Assembly: GCF_031846385.1 (NCBI RefSeq)
Contig: NZ_JAVRHV010000006.1
Span: 1-64,000, forward strand
Source: Urechidicola vernalis
Lineage (GTDB): Bacteria; Bacteroidota; Bacteroidia; Flavobacteriales; Flavobacteriaceae
Length of the DNA: 64,000 nucleotides
Reading direction: 5' to 3'
Below, one piece after another: positions 26,096-35,197 of this stretch; position 1 is the first letter of the stretch, and every line of letters begins with the position of its first letter. Both the position numbers and the translations under genes were made by a program. The notes under the pieces were generated by a model that was not told where the DNA came from, did no database searches, and worked only from the letters and a program-made list of their open reading frames with translations.

Positions 26096-28549
26096 ATGGT
26101 CTCTGAAAAAACTTCTAAAAACACCGAACAACTTTCATTCCAGCAATTTAGAGAAGAAATCTTAAATGATTATCGGATTGCAGTATTGAGTAGAGAATGT
26201 AGTTTGCTAGGGAGAAAAGAGGTATTGACCGGAAAAGCAAAATTTGGAATATTTGGTGACGGAAAAGAAATTCCACAATTAGCCATGGCCAAAGCCTTTA
26301 AGAAAGGTGACTTCAGATCTGGTTATTATAGAGATCAAACTTTTATGTTTGCTTTGGGTGAATTAACACCACAACAGTTTTTTGCTGGCTTATATGCACA
26401 TCCTGATGTGAATGCTGAACCTTTCTCTGCTGGAAGGCAAATGGGAGGGCATTTTGCAACCCAAAGTATAAAACCCGATGGCACATGGAACAATCTTACA
26501 GAACAATACAATACCTCTGCCGATATATCTTCAACGGCTGGTCAAATGCCAAGACTGCTCGGTTTAGCACAAGCTTCTAAAGTTTATAGAGAATTAGATA
26601 CCGTAAAAGAACACAGTAAAAACTTTTCTAAAAAAGGAAATGAAATTGCTTGGGGTACTATCGGAAATGCTAGTACTAGTGAAGGATTGTTTTTTGAAAC
26701 TTTTAATGCAGCAGGAGTTTTACAAGTTCCAATGGTTATAAGTGTTTGGGACGACGAATATGGTATTTCTGTACATGCAAAGCATCACACAACAAAAGAA
26801 AACATTTCTGAAGTTTTAAAAGGATTTCAAAGAGACGCTAAGAATAAAGGTTACGAAATAGTAACAGTTAAGGGATGGGATTACGTACAACTAATCGACA
26901 CCTATAATAAAATTGCAGAATTAGCGCGTAAAGAACATGTTCCTGCTTTAATTCATGTTACAGAAGTAACGCAGCCACAAGGGCATTCGACCTCTGGGTC
27001 TCATGAGCGTTATAAATCTAAAGAACGTTTGCAATGGGAAAGAGACCACGATTGTAATTTAAAAATGCGCGAATGGATTCTTGATTTCGAATTGGAATCG
27101 AATGGAGAAATCTTAAGATTTATAGACTCAGAAGACGAATTAATTGCTATTGAAAAAGCAGCCAAAAAAGAAGTGAGTATTGCAAAAAGAAACGCTTGGA
27201 AATCTTATACGGAATCCATCGATGCAGATTTACATGAGGCAATACCTTATTTAGAAAAAGCAGCGCTAAAAAGTTCTAACAAGCAGTTTTTACAAAAAAC
27301 CGTAAATGATTTAAAATCATTACACGAGCCTTTAAGAAAAGATATTTTTACACTTCTCAGAAAAGCTTTACCTTTTTTAGCCAATGATACTTCTAATGAG
27401 AAAAATCAGTTTTTACATTGGTTAAAAACAAAGCAACGCAACATTCAAGAAAAATATAGTTCTGAATTATACGATGACAGTTTAAATGCTACGACAGCAA
27501 TTGAAGGTGTTCAGCCTTCTTATGATGAAACGCCTAACCAAGTAGATGCAAGAATTGTAATACGTGATAATTTTGACGCCTTATTCAATAAATATCCTCA
27601 ATTAATGACCTTCGGAGAAGATGTTGGGTTTATTGGGGATGTAAATCAAGGTTTAGAAGGTTTACAAGCTAAATTTGGAGCGATTCGTATTTCAGATACG
27701 GGTATTAGAGAAGCATCAATAATGGGACAAGGTATTGGTCTTTCTTTAAGAGGACTTCGACCAATTGTAGAAATTCAGTATTTAGATTATCTAATCTATG
27801 CACTCCAAATAATGAGTGATGATATTGCAACCTTGCGTTATAGAACTTTTGGCCAACAAGTTGCTCCTGTAATTATTAGAACTAGAGGACATAGACTTGA
27901 AGGAATTTGGCATTCTGGATCACCAATGGCTATGATGCTTGGTGCATTTAGAGGCATACACTTATTGGTCCCTAGAAACATGACAAAAGCGGCAGGCTTT
28001 TATAACACGCTCTTACAAGCAAATGAACCTGCAGTAGTAATTGAATGCTTAAATGGATATCGATTAAAAGAAGATTTACCAACCAATCTTGGAGAATTTA
28101 CTACTCCCCTTGGAGTTGTAGAAACGTTAAAAGAAGGAGAAGACATTACCATAGTTTCTTACGGATCTACCTTACGCATTGTAGAACAAGTAGCGAAGGA
28201 TTTGTTACAGGTAAATATAAATGTTGAAGTAATTGATGTACAATCTCTCTTACCATTTGACATTAAACATGATATTGTTAAAAGTTTACAAAAAACTAAC
28301 CGATTGTTGATTGTTGACGAGGATGTTCCAGGTGGAGGTTCTGCATATATCCTGCAAGAAGTACTCGAAAACCAGAATGGATACGAATACTTAGATGCTA
28401 AACCGGTAACTTTAAGTGCTAAGGCTCATAGACCTGCATACGGTACTGATGGTGACTATTATTCTAAACCAAATGAAAATGACATCTTTGAAACCGCATA
28501 TAAAATTATGCAAGAAGCAAATCCTAAAGCATACCCTGCTTTAATTTAA
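26096..28549 (+). CDS. 2-oxoacid dehydrogenase E1, fused alpha and beta
   Basis: An 817-residue thiamine-diphosphate enzyme in which the alpha (about 20-400) and beta (about 470-817) subunits of a branched-chain-type 2-oxoacid dehydrogenase E1 are fused. The alpha half has GNASTSEG (190-197) and WDDEYGIS (218-225) in place of the usual GDG...NN cofactor motif; see findings. The beta half has FGEDVGFIGDV, RISDTGIREASIMGQGIG and RTRGHRLEGIWHSGSP. It would decarboxylate a 2-oxo acid and pass the acyl group to E2 lipoate; E2 and E3 are not in this window. It stands alone between a good promoter and a strong terminator. Substrate (branched-chain 2-oxo acid) is inferred from family. Confidence 0.9.
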   Translation: MVSEKTSKNTEQLSFQQFREEILNDYRIAVLSRECSLLGRKEVLTGKAKFGIFGDGKEIPQLAMAKAFKKGDFRSGYYRDQTFMFALGELTPQQFFAGLYAHPDVNAEPFSAGRQMGGHFATQSIKPDGTWNNLTEQYNTSADISSTAGQMPRLLGLAQASKVYRELDTVKEHSKNFSKKGNEIAWGTIGNASTSEGLFFETFNAAGVLQVPMVISVWDDEYGISVHAKHHTTKENISEVLKGFQRDAKNKGYEIVTVKGWDYVQLIDTYNKIAELARKEHVPALIHVTEVTQPQGHSTSGSHERYKSKERLQWERDHDCNLKMREWILDFELESNGEILRFIDSEDELIAIEKAAKKEVSIAKRNAWKSYTESIDADLHEAIPYLEKAALKSSNKQFLQKTVNDLKSLHEPLRKDIFTLLRKALPFLANDTSNEKNQFLHWLKTKQRNIQEKYSSELYDDSLNATTAIEGVQPSYDETPNQVDARIVIRDNFDALFNKYPQLMTFGEDVGFIGDVNQGLEGLQAKFGAIRISDTGIREASIMGQGIGLSLRGLRPIVEIQYLDYLIYALQIMSDDIATLRYRTFGQQVAPVIIRTRGHRLEGIWHSGSPMAMMLGAFRGIHLLVPRNMTKAAGFYNTLLQANEPAVVIECLNGYRLKEDLPTNLGEFTTPLGVVETLKEGEDITIVSYGSTLRIVEQVAKDLLQVNINVEVIDVQSLLPFDIKHDIVKSLQKTNRLLIVDEDVPGGGSAYILQEVLENQNGYEYLDAKPVTLSAKAHRPAYGTDGDYYSKPNENDIFETAYKIMQEANPKAYPALI

Positions 28550-28563
28550 AAATATTGAATTCT

Positions 28564-28604
28564 ATATAAAAAAACTCCTTCTATTTTTAGAAGGAGTTTT
28601 TTTA
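28564..28604. terminator. bidirectional intrinsic terminator
   Basis: Stem AAAAACTCCTTCT / AGAAGGAGTTTTT with loop ATTTTT, flanked by A-run and T-run so it works on both strands. It separates the convergent E1 and GDSL-TPR lipoprotein genes. Confidence 0.9.
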
Positions 28605-28606
28605 TA

Positions 28607-30253
28607 CTATCTATTTGGCGGCGGAGGTGGTGGTGGAATTTCATCTAACGCTTTGTTTTCATTTAAATCATCTAAATTTGATTGAATTACCGGTAATAAT
28701 GAATCTTCATTTTTCAAGGCAATTTCAATTCCTTTTTTAAATATATCAATAGCTTCCTTTTGCTTTCCAAATCTATTTAAAGCTTCGCCATAACTGTTAT
28801 AAGCGTTTATTGAGTTAGGATAAAATTCAAGCACCAAAGACAAAACATCCATTCCTAATTCGTTTTTACCGCTCTGAAAATAGTTGTATGCCTGCGCATT
28901 TAAGTAGTTTTCTGATGGCTTGAATTCTTCTCCGACCAGTTTACTATATTTATTATAATGCCTTAAAGAAGCCTCTATATAATTTCTATTCTTTATATCT
29001 ACATTAAAATCGGATATCATATTAAGCAACTGTTCCAAGTCAACACCTCCTTTAATATTATCCTTCGAGAGGTTCCAATTTTTATAATTTTTTATATTCC
29101 CTCCAAAAGATTCTGAGACCCCTTCTAGCACTCCATTTTTTAATGCAAATCTTATTTTAGAATTCATATTTCTAATAGAATCCGAAATAATCACTTTTAA
29201 AAGATCATCTTCAACAACAACCTTCTTAACTTTTAACATATCAGTTCTATCAGGAGTAAAAAAAGAAATTTCGGCTTCCATACGTGTTGACTGAAAAGTT
29301 ATGTCTAAAATTAACCCCAGATAAACATTATTATAGGTTGAAGTTCCATACCAACGTCCGTCAATCTTTTCCGAATTAATCTCATCTCCAATAATGATTT
29401 CAGGAATTGAGTACGTTGTCGTAGGCTCATTTAATTTTAAATAGCCACCCTTCTTTGCCAATTTACTCACAACATTCCAACTTGATTTTTGAATGAATTC
29501 TATATTCTTTTGATTTAATTGCAATAAGATTTCTTCCTCTTCAGAAGACTCACCTCTACTTGACAATCGAAAACCTGATATTTTATTTGAAAGCCCTTCT
29601 GTTGATTCTTTAAAAATTGTCGAAAATATGGTCGAGGCAACTATAAACGAGCCATATTCAGATGGGTGCGAGCCGTCCGGGTCGTATAAACTAAGAGAAT
29701 TATTTACTCTTAATTTATCCCAAACTAACCCTACGGGCGCAAGAATTGCATCTAATTCACTCGCTATTTGGTTATATGCATGTGTAAGAATCACCTGTTC
29801 ATTTGGTTTATTTTTAGTAGACCATGTCATAAAAAAAACAGTTTGCGCTCCTCTTTTCTTAATTTCAGTATTGAATTTTCTAGCGTATTCATAAAAATTA
29901 TCAGTATCACCAAAATATATATCATTATCAATAATAAGTCCCATGCCTAGTTTACTCTGTTCCTGCAAAACCACATAATCCCAATCTTTCGATTTAAGGG
30001 TTTCCAAGGCAGATCCTTCTTCCCAATGCCTTTTCAATGTCATTCCGCCTTGACTCACTAATTTTACTTCAATTTCATGGTTTGGAAATTTTTCTTTTAC
30101 CATTGACTTTAATAATTCTGGAGAACTATTATAGTAGGTATAACTATTTCCAATAAAAAGAATTCTAGTTTTGGCTGAATCAGGCACATGTGAACAAGAG
30201 ATAACAAATGAAAAAATCAAAGTTACTCTAGATAGCATTTTAATAAAGTGCAT
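28607..30253 (-). CDS. GDSL-like (DUF4886-type) lipoprotein with TPR tail
   Basis: From the ATG at 30253, 548 residues (an ATG at 30238 gives five fewer; one at 30286 would overlap the promoter). A lipobox FVISC directly after a hydrophobic helix marks a lipoprotein. The first domain is SGNH-like: ILFIGNSYTYYNSSP with the nucleophile Ser, VVLQEQS, and DPDGSHPSEYG with Asp-His. A central beta-rich part (about 280-410) follows, then TPR-like repeats (about 450-530, NAYNSYGEALNRFGKQKEAI) and a run of seven prolines at the end. Likely an envelope-anchored hydrolase with a binding scaffold; the substrate is unknown. Confidence 0.82.
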   Translation of the reverse strand: MHFIKMLSRVTLIFSFVISCSHVPDSAKTRILFIGNSYTYYNSSPELLKSMVKEKFPNHEIEVKLVSQGGMTLKRHWEEGSALETLKSKDWDYVVLQEQSKLGMGLIIDNDIYFGDTDNFYEYARKFNTEIKKRGAQTVFFMTWSTKNKPNEQVILTHAYNQIASELDAILAPVGLVWDKLRVNNSLSLYDPDGSHPSEYGSFIVASTIFSTIFKESTEGLSNKISGFRLSSRGESSEEEEILLQLNQKNIEFIQKSSWNVVSKLAKKGGYLKLNEPTTTYSIPEIIIGDEINSEKIDGRWYGTSTYNNVYLGLILDITFQSTRMEAEISFFTPDRTDMLKVKKVVVEDDLLKVIISDSIRNMNSKIRFALKNGVLEGVSESFGGNIKNYKNWNLSKDNIKGGVDLEQLLNMISDFNVDIKNRNYIEASLRHYNKYSKLVGEEFKPSENYLNAQAYNYFQSGKNELGMDVLSLVLEFYPNSINAYNSYGEALNRFGKQKEAIDIFKKGIEIALKNEDSLLPVIQSNLDDLNENKALDEIPPPPPPPNR

Positions 30254-30274
30254 CAAGTTGATTTTAATGTTGAT

Positions 30275-30302
30275 CAAAAGTAGCAAGAAATAATCGTACC
30301 AA
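30275..30302 (-). promoter_or_regulatory. promoter of the GDSL-TPR lipoprotein gene
   Basis: On the minus strand TTG (30300-30302), 17-bp spacer, TACTTTTG (30275-30282). The predicted start site near 30269 rules out the ATG at 30286 and supports 30253 or 30238. Confidence 0.55.
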
Positions 30303-30378
30303 AAGTTAAATTTTATGTATTAAAATAAAGTTTATTGAGTCAACTTTTTGGTACATTTACAATAAAATTTGAAAATTC

Positions 30379-30867
30379 ATGATTCATCTCATTGTTGGCA
30401 ACACCGGCTCTGGAAAGACAACCTACTCCAATCAATTAAAAGAAAAAATCAAAGGGATTATCTTTTCTATAGATAAGTGGAATAACGCCTTATTTATTCC
30501 TGATAAGACCGATAAGGATGGCTTGGAATGGTTTTTAGAACGAATTGAAAGATCTGAAAAATTGATTCTAGATTTAATTAGTCAATTAGAACAATCTGGA
30601 ACTGATTCAATTTTAGACTTAGGGTTATCAAAGGCGGAACATCGTCAAAAATTTCGAAATTTTGCAAATACTAATGGATATGAAATCAAACTTCATTATC
30701 TCGACATTCCCAAAGAAACTCGACTTCAACGCGTTTTAAAAAGGAATTCTGAAAAGGGAGACACGTTTGAATTTGAAGTTACCCAAGAGAATTTTGATTT
30801 TATGGAAACATGGTTTGAAAAACCAACAGAAAAAGAATTGAAAATAGCTGTTTTAATTCATGAATAA
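30379..30867 (+). CDS. P-loop kinase-like ATP-binding protein (AAA_33 type)
   Basis: A 162-residue cytosolic protein with Walker A GNTGSGKTTYS at residues 7-17 and the layout of zeta-toxin/polynucleotide-kinase-like small kinases (AAA_33). A Walker-B-like DSILDLGLSK lies near residues 75-84, and a lid with basic residues RLQRVLKRNSEKG near 115-128. The phosphoacceptor is unknown. Despite its similarity to zeta toxins no antitoxin-like gene is adjacent, so a toxin role is not supported. It overlaps the next gene by 8 bp. Confidence 0.85.
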   Translation: MIHLIVGNTGSGKTTYSNQLKEKIKGIIFSIDKWNNALFIPDKTDKDGLEWFLERIERSEKLILDLISQLEQSGTDSILDLGLSKAEHRQKFRNFANTNGYEIKLHYLDIPKETRLQRVLKRNSEKGDTFEFEVTQENFDFMETWFEKPTEKELKIAVLIHE

Positions 30868-31642
30868 CATTTCCTTTAATTTGAAAAATACTTTTAATTT
30901 GAAAATACTTTTTTTATTTTCATCTCTAATGATTTGTGGGATTTGCCACGGACAGAAGAAACTGCTTAAAGTAATTACGACTAGCGCAAATACTGAGTGG
31001 AGAACATCAAATCCAAAATTAGAAAAAACTAAGCACTCTTTTTTCAATACAAAAAATTCTAAATCTAATCTAGTAATTCCGGTTGAAATAAGCGGCCTGA
31101 GTATTCCGTTCTCTTGGGACTGCGACCTTTCAATTTTAAATTTCTTAACGTTAGAAGATGATGATTATTCAGTTAAAACTGGAATGAACGCGGATTCCAT
31201 TTATTTAGGAACAAAAATTAGTTGGAGTAAAAACAAATCCTCACTTATATGGTTAAATAACAAAACTCATAAAGCATCAATTGACAATTGGTATTTAATG
31301 GAAGTAACGGATTGCCCAAATACTTTTGTTTTCCCTGTTTTACAATTTAGTCCAGTTTTAGAATTAAAAAAAGCCAGAACTAATAATTTGAAAGGTATTG
31401 CCATTATCCCGTTCAACCCTGAAATTAAAAATATAAAAAGCTTAAAAACTAAACTATATACAATTAATAAAATAGAATTAAGCGGAACAGGATATGATCT
31501 TAATGATGACGGTGCTTTAGATGTTTTCATTCATTATGAATCTATTGCAAACGATGGAACAATCGGGTACAAGCGAATGTATTTAAATATTAATGGGTCT
31601 TGGGTTTGTAAATGGAATCAATATTATCAAGAATGTATTTAA
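30860..31642 (+). CDS. exported protein of unknown function with DxNxDG loop
   Basis: A 260-residue protein with an N-terminal signal sequence (hydrophobic residues about 14-30, ending CHGQ). No family recognised. Near residues 214-222 DLNDDGALD forms a calcium-type Dx[DN]xDG loop as in FG-GAP and dockerin-like repeats, followed by the strand VFIHYE. The start ATG overlaps the kinase gene by 8 bp and the end overlaps the next exported protein by 10 bp, so the three genes are likely one translationally coupled unit. Confidence 0.7.
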   Translation: MNNISFNLKNTFNLKILFLFSSLMICGICHGQKKLLKVITTSANTEWRTSNPKLEKTKHSFFNTKNSKSNLVIPVEISGLSIPFSWDCDLSILNFLTLEDDDYSVKTGMNADSIYLGTKISWSKNKSSLIWLNNKTHKASIDNWYLMEVTDCPNTFVFPVLQFSPVLELKKARTNNLKGIAIIPFNPEIKNIKSLKTKLYTINKIELSGTGYDLNDDGALDVFIHYESIANDGTIGYKRMYLNINGSWVCKWNQYYQECI

Positions 31643-32277
31643 AACACTTTCTCTCTGTAGTAATTAGTCTTTTTTTTGTATCTAGTTTCTCTCAAAAAAA
31701 GGAAATCAAATACTTTGATGAGTTTAGGCAAGAAATTAACAAGCGACAGTTTAAAAAACTTATCGACTATAAAAACACAATAGATATCTACATTGAAAGG
31801 GACTCCTTAACCCTTGGTCTTATCGTAAAACGAAATAACTTTGGTAAACTTTCTTCTAGAAATAACAATGCCTTTAGAAGATACTTAAGTGAAGTAGCCA
31901 CAACTCCAATTAATGAGAACGAAAAAATCGTTATTTCATATCTGTATGAGGAAGCAGAATTAAAAACAACACAACAAAAGTCAACATGGAATGTTTTAAG
32001 TGCTAATTTTTTGAAACGACTTCATGAAACGAGCCCAAATGTCAGACAGTTTTATATAGTTTCTCCTAAAAACTCAAAATTAGATTATTTCGGAGCACCA
32101 GAAATACCTTGGATTATAGATGCCGATTTTAATGTTGAGCGTTTATTTTTTGATAAACCCATAAACTCGGGAATTTACATTTTATTAAAACCAAATGGTT
32201 TATATTATTTCTATGTAGGTGAATATGGAGATTTTATGGTTTTAGAGAATGCTTCAAAGTTCTTTGCTAAAAAATAA
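31633..32277 (+). CDS. exported protein of unknown function
   Basis: A 214-residue protein if it starts at the ATG at 31633, which places a clean signal peptide (KHFLSVVISLFFVSSFSQ) at the N-terminus; the ATG at 31612 adds seven residues. The mature part is basic and mixed alpha/beta. Motifs FYIVSPKNSKLDYFGAPEIPWI and YYFYVGEYGDF are seen but match no family I know. It overlaps the preceding gene by 10 bp, so it belongs to the same unit as the kinase. Confidence 0.68.
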   Translation: MYLKHFLSVVISLFFVSSFSQKKEIKYFDEFRQEINKRQFKKLIDYKNTIDIYIERDSLTLGLIVKRNNFGKLSSRNNNAFRRYLSEVATTPINENEKIVISYLYEEAELKTTQQKSTWNVLSANFLKRLHETSPNVRQFYIVSPKNSKLDYFGAPEIPWIIDADFNVERLFFDKPINSGIYILLKPNGLYYFYVGEYGDFMVLENASKFFAKK

Positions 32278-32325
32278 TATGAGTAGTTTATTTTGATTAA
32301 TTTTAACTACCAAATTTTAATTCAA

Positions 32326-33816
32326 ATGAAAAAAACTATCCTTCTATTTTGTTCTGTACTCGTTAGCGCAATTACATACGGACAATCTCGTACAATAACT
32401 GTTGATTCTACAGTCATTACAAAACATGAAACAACTGCAAACGGAGTATCATTTCCATATACTGCCACTACTGGAACGCAGCCTGTTTGGAATAATGACG
32501 GGGCCGTTGTTGCATCGTTATTTTATACGTATTACAAACGCTCGGATATTAAAGACGATACAAGTAGACCTCTATTAATTTCGTTTAATGGTGGGCCTGG
32601 TTCTGCTTCTGTTTGGATGCATGTTGCTTATACGGGTCCGAAAATTTTAAAAATTGATGATGAGGGTTACCCAGTACAACCTTACGGTGTAAAATCAAAT
32701 CCATATTCAGTTCTTGATGTTGCTGACATTTTATACGTCAACCCCGTTAACACAGGCTATTCTAGAATGGTAAAAGACAAAAACGGTGAATATCCAGATC
32801 GAAAACAATTTTTTGGTGTCAATGCTGATATCCAATATTTAGCAGAGTGGGTCAACACGTTTGTAACAAGAAATAACAGGTGGAGATCTCCTAAATATAT
32901 TATCGGTGAAAGTTATGGAGGAACAAGAGTTGCTGGTTTAGCAAAAGCACTGCAAGGTTCACAATGGATGTATTTAAACGGTGTTATTATGGTTTCTCCT
33001 GCAGATTATAAAGTGTTGCGTCAAGACAATCCTCTTTCTAATGGCATAAATCTACCTTATTTTACTGCCGCAGCTTGGCATCAAAAGGCATTAAGTGCAG
33101 ATTTACAAAACAAAGATTTATTAGAAATTTTGCCTGAAGTTGAAGCATACGCAATTAATGAATTGATTCCCGCATTATCAAAAGGAGGCTCATTAAGTGC
33201 TGCCGACAAAGATGCAATAGCAACAGAAGTCGCACGCTATTCGGGGCTCTCAAAACAAGCCGTTCTAGATAATAATTTAGCGGTACCTACCTCCTATTTT
33301 TGGAAAGAATTGAAACGAAATAAAGGATTTACAGTGGGTCGATTGGATTCGAGATACTTAGGGATTGATAAAAAAAATGCTGGGGATAGCCCAGATTATA
33401 ATTCTGAAATTACTTCGTGGTTACATTCCTTTACTCCAGCCATTAATTATTATTTACGTGAAGAACTAAATTATAAAACAGATTTAAAATACAACATGTT
33501 TGGAAGTGTGCGTCCTTGGGATAACAGCAACGATAATACACGAGAAAACTTGCGTCAGGCTATGGCAGAGAATCCTAACTTACATGTATTATATCAATCG
33601 GGATATTACGATGGTGCAACGACTTATTTTAATGCAAAATATTCTATGTGGCAACTAGATCCAAGTGGTAAAATGAAAGGCAGACTTTCATTTAAAGGTT
33701 ACAGAAGTGGCCATATGATGTATCTGAGAAAAGAAGACTTAGAAGCATCCAACAAGCATTTGAGAGAATTTATTCTTAATACAATTCCAAAAGAAGGCGT
33801 ACCTGCCAAATATTAA
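32326..33816 (+). CDS. exported serine carboxypeptidase-like S10 peptidase
   Basis: A 496-residue S10-family peptidase from the ATG at 32326 (the TTG/ATT-like codons at 32293 lie before it). A signal peptide of about 19 residues ends in ITYGQ. The oxyanion motif FNGGPGSASVW lies near residues 88-98, the nucleophile is in GESYGG, and the acid and His are expected in SGYYDGATTYF and YRSGHMMYL. S10 enzymes remove C-terminal residues at acid pH; here it would work in the periplasm or outside. Its stop shares TTAA with that of the convergent DUF2851 gene. Confidence 0.9.
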   Translation: MKKTILLFCSVLVSAITYGQSRTITVDSTVITKHETTANGVSFPYTATTGTQPVWNNDGAVVASLFYTYYKRSDIKDDTSRPLLISFNGGPGSASVWMHVAYTGPKILKIDDEGYPVQPYGVKSNPYSVLDVADILYVNPVNTGYSRMVKDKNGEYPDRKQFFGVNADIQYLAEWVNTFVTRNNRWRSPKYIIGESYGGTRVAGLAKALQGSQWMYLNGVIMVSPADYKVLRQDNPLSNGINLPYFTAAAWHQKALSADLQNKDLLEILPEVEAYAINELIPALSKGGSLSAADKDAIATEVARYSGLSKQAVLDNNLAVPTSYFWKELKRNKGFTVGRLDSRYLGIDKKNAGDSPDYNSEITSWLHSFTPAINYYLREELNYKTDLKYNMFGSVRPWDNSNDNTRENLRQAMAENPNLHVLYQSGYYDGATTYFNAKYSMWQLDPSGKMKGRLSFKGYRSGHMMYLRKEDLEASNKHLREFILNTIPKEGVPAKY

Positions 33817-35081
33817 CTTCTTAACAATTTAAGTCCTATTGCGCATTGCAAACATTTTTGTGGTGCGCAATAGTTGTTTTTTAACTCTAGTAAAGCCTGT
33901 GTTTCAAAAGCGCTTGATGTTGGAAAAGACAGTGCTTTAAAATTGTCAATTATACTATTCCCTTCAGGCTTCAATTCTTGAATTAATCTTAAAAACGGAA
34001 CAGGTTCAAATTTACCTACATGTTTAAAATAGACAAACCTCAGCGGAATTATAGTGTTGATTAACAATAAATCTACAAATGATTTTGTGAGGTTTTTGTT
34101 ACTTTTTTTGGAATCAGTTTCAAATGTATAATGTGTTTCCCAATACTTAGAAGTCGCAACTTTAAAATAAGTATAGAAATCACTTAAAGAATTTAATTTC
34201 ATTACATCGGCAAACAGTTGCTTTTTTTCAAAAATTAAGTTGGCTAATTGCGCTGCTCTAATGGTTGGGAAATTGGTGGGTCGCAATCTAAAATACTGCA
34301 CTTTGGTTATCGGTAGGCCTAACTTGTATTTTTTAACCTGATACTCATACTCCTTTTTCAACTCCAAATAATAATCGTTTTCTACAACTTCATTTAGCAT
34401 TGCTAATTGTCCAAAAAACAAACTCTCCAACCGTGTTAGACTTTGAGATTCCTTTCTAACAATTGCATAGTCTAATGCATCGGCCATTTTAAAAAAGGGT
34501 TCAGCATTCACTTTTAAACCAAAATTCTTAGCCAATAACTGAAACAATACCTGCTCCCAATTAAACTCACTTTTGTTCAGTAATTTGTTTACTTCTAAAG
34601 CCTTTCTCTCAATTCGCTCTATATATAAACGCTCTAACCAATTGTTAATGGTAAAATGATCTATTAAATCTAACGACTTTTCGCAGTTGATAAAACTCTT
34701 TGATTTTGAAAATAACTTCTGGTAATTGTTCAATAATTCCTTAGAAACAATTTTATTCAATTCGATGGTAGGCAAAACATTATTCGCTTTGTCAAAAACT
34801 GCAACATCATTGTTCCAAACAACATGTAAAATTAAGGCATCATAATTACTGTCATTCTCATGTCCATGGACATACCAATCTGATGCATTTACATGAATTT
34901 CAATATTTCCGGCCCACAATTGATCGTCGATTCTAATTCTTGCATTCAAGAAATCAGGACCTGTATGTAAATTGTGTGTACCAACAGAAACTACATAAAT
35001 TGGCTTACAGGAGACCGTTTTCATACTAGATGAATAAAACAACTTGTGCATCCAAATAAAATGGAGTAATTCTTCTTTCAT
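33813..35081 (-). CDS. DUF2851 family protein
   Basis: A 422-residue protein of the DUF2851 family, known from Bacteroidota. The N-terminus KEELLHFIWMHKLF, the segment GTHNLHTGPDFLNARIRIDDQLWAGNIEIHV, and the C-terminal APQKCLQCAIG with a CxxC-like pair are characteristic. The fold is nuclease-like in general impression (GPDF...GNIEIHV resembles restriction-like PD-(D/E)xK topology), which is inference. The ATG at 35081 is used because the upstream in-frame codon at 35090 is TTG. Function unknown. Confidence 0.85.
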   Translation of the reverse strand: MKEELLHFIWMHKLFYSSSMKTVSCKPIYVVSVGTHNLHTGPDFLNARIRIDDQLWAGNIEIHVNASDWYVHGHENDSNYDALILHVVWNNDVAVFDKANNVLPTIELNKIVSKELLNNYQKLFSKSKSFINCEKSLDLIDHFTINNWLERLYIERIERKALEVNKLLNKSEFNWEQVLFQLLAKNFGLKVNAEPFFKMADALDYAIVRKESQSLTRLESLFFGQLAMLNEVVENDYYLELKKEYEYQVKKYKLGLPITKVQYFRLRPTNFPTIRAAQLANLIFEKKQLFADVMKLNSLSDFYTYFKVATSKYWETHYTFETDSKKSNKNLTKSFVDLLLINTIIPLRFVYFKHVGKFEPVPFLRLIQELKPEGNSIIDNFKALSFPTSSAFETQALLELKNNYCAPQKCLQCAIGLKLLRS

Positions 35082-35197
35082 AGCAAACAAAAGGATTCAT
35101 TAAATATACAAATTTTATACATCGATTGATTATTATAATCACATTACCACTTTAAGTTTTCATTTTTACCTTTCCTTTGCATAATTATTATAGAACA

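Noticed and set aside
30379..30867. Zeta-toxin/antitoxin module
   Set aside because: The kinase has a zeta-like P-loop but no antitoxin-like neighbour; the next genes encode exported proteins.
35158..35180. Promoter for the nitroreductase-like gene (TACCTTTC or TTCCTTTG)
   Set aside because: Neither sequence fully matches TAnnTTTG and no TTG lies at the right distance.
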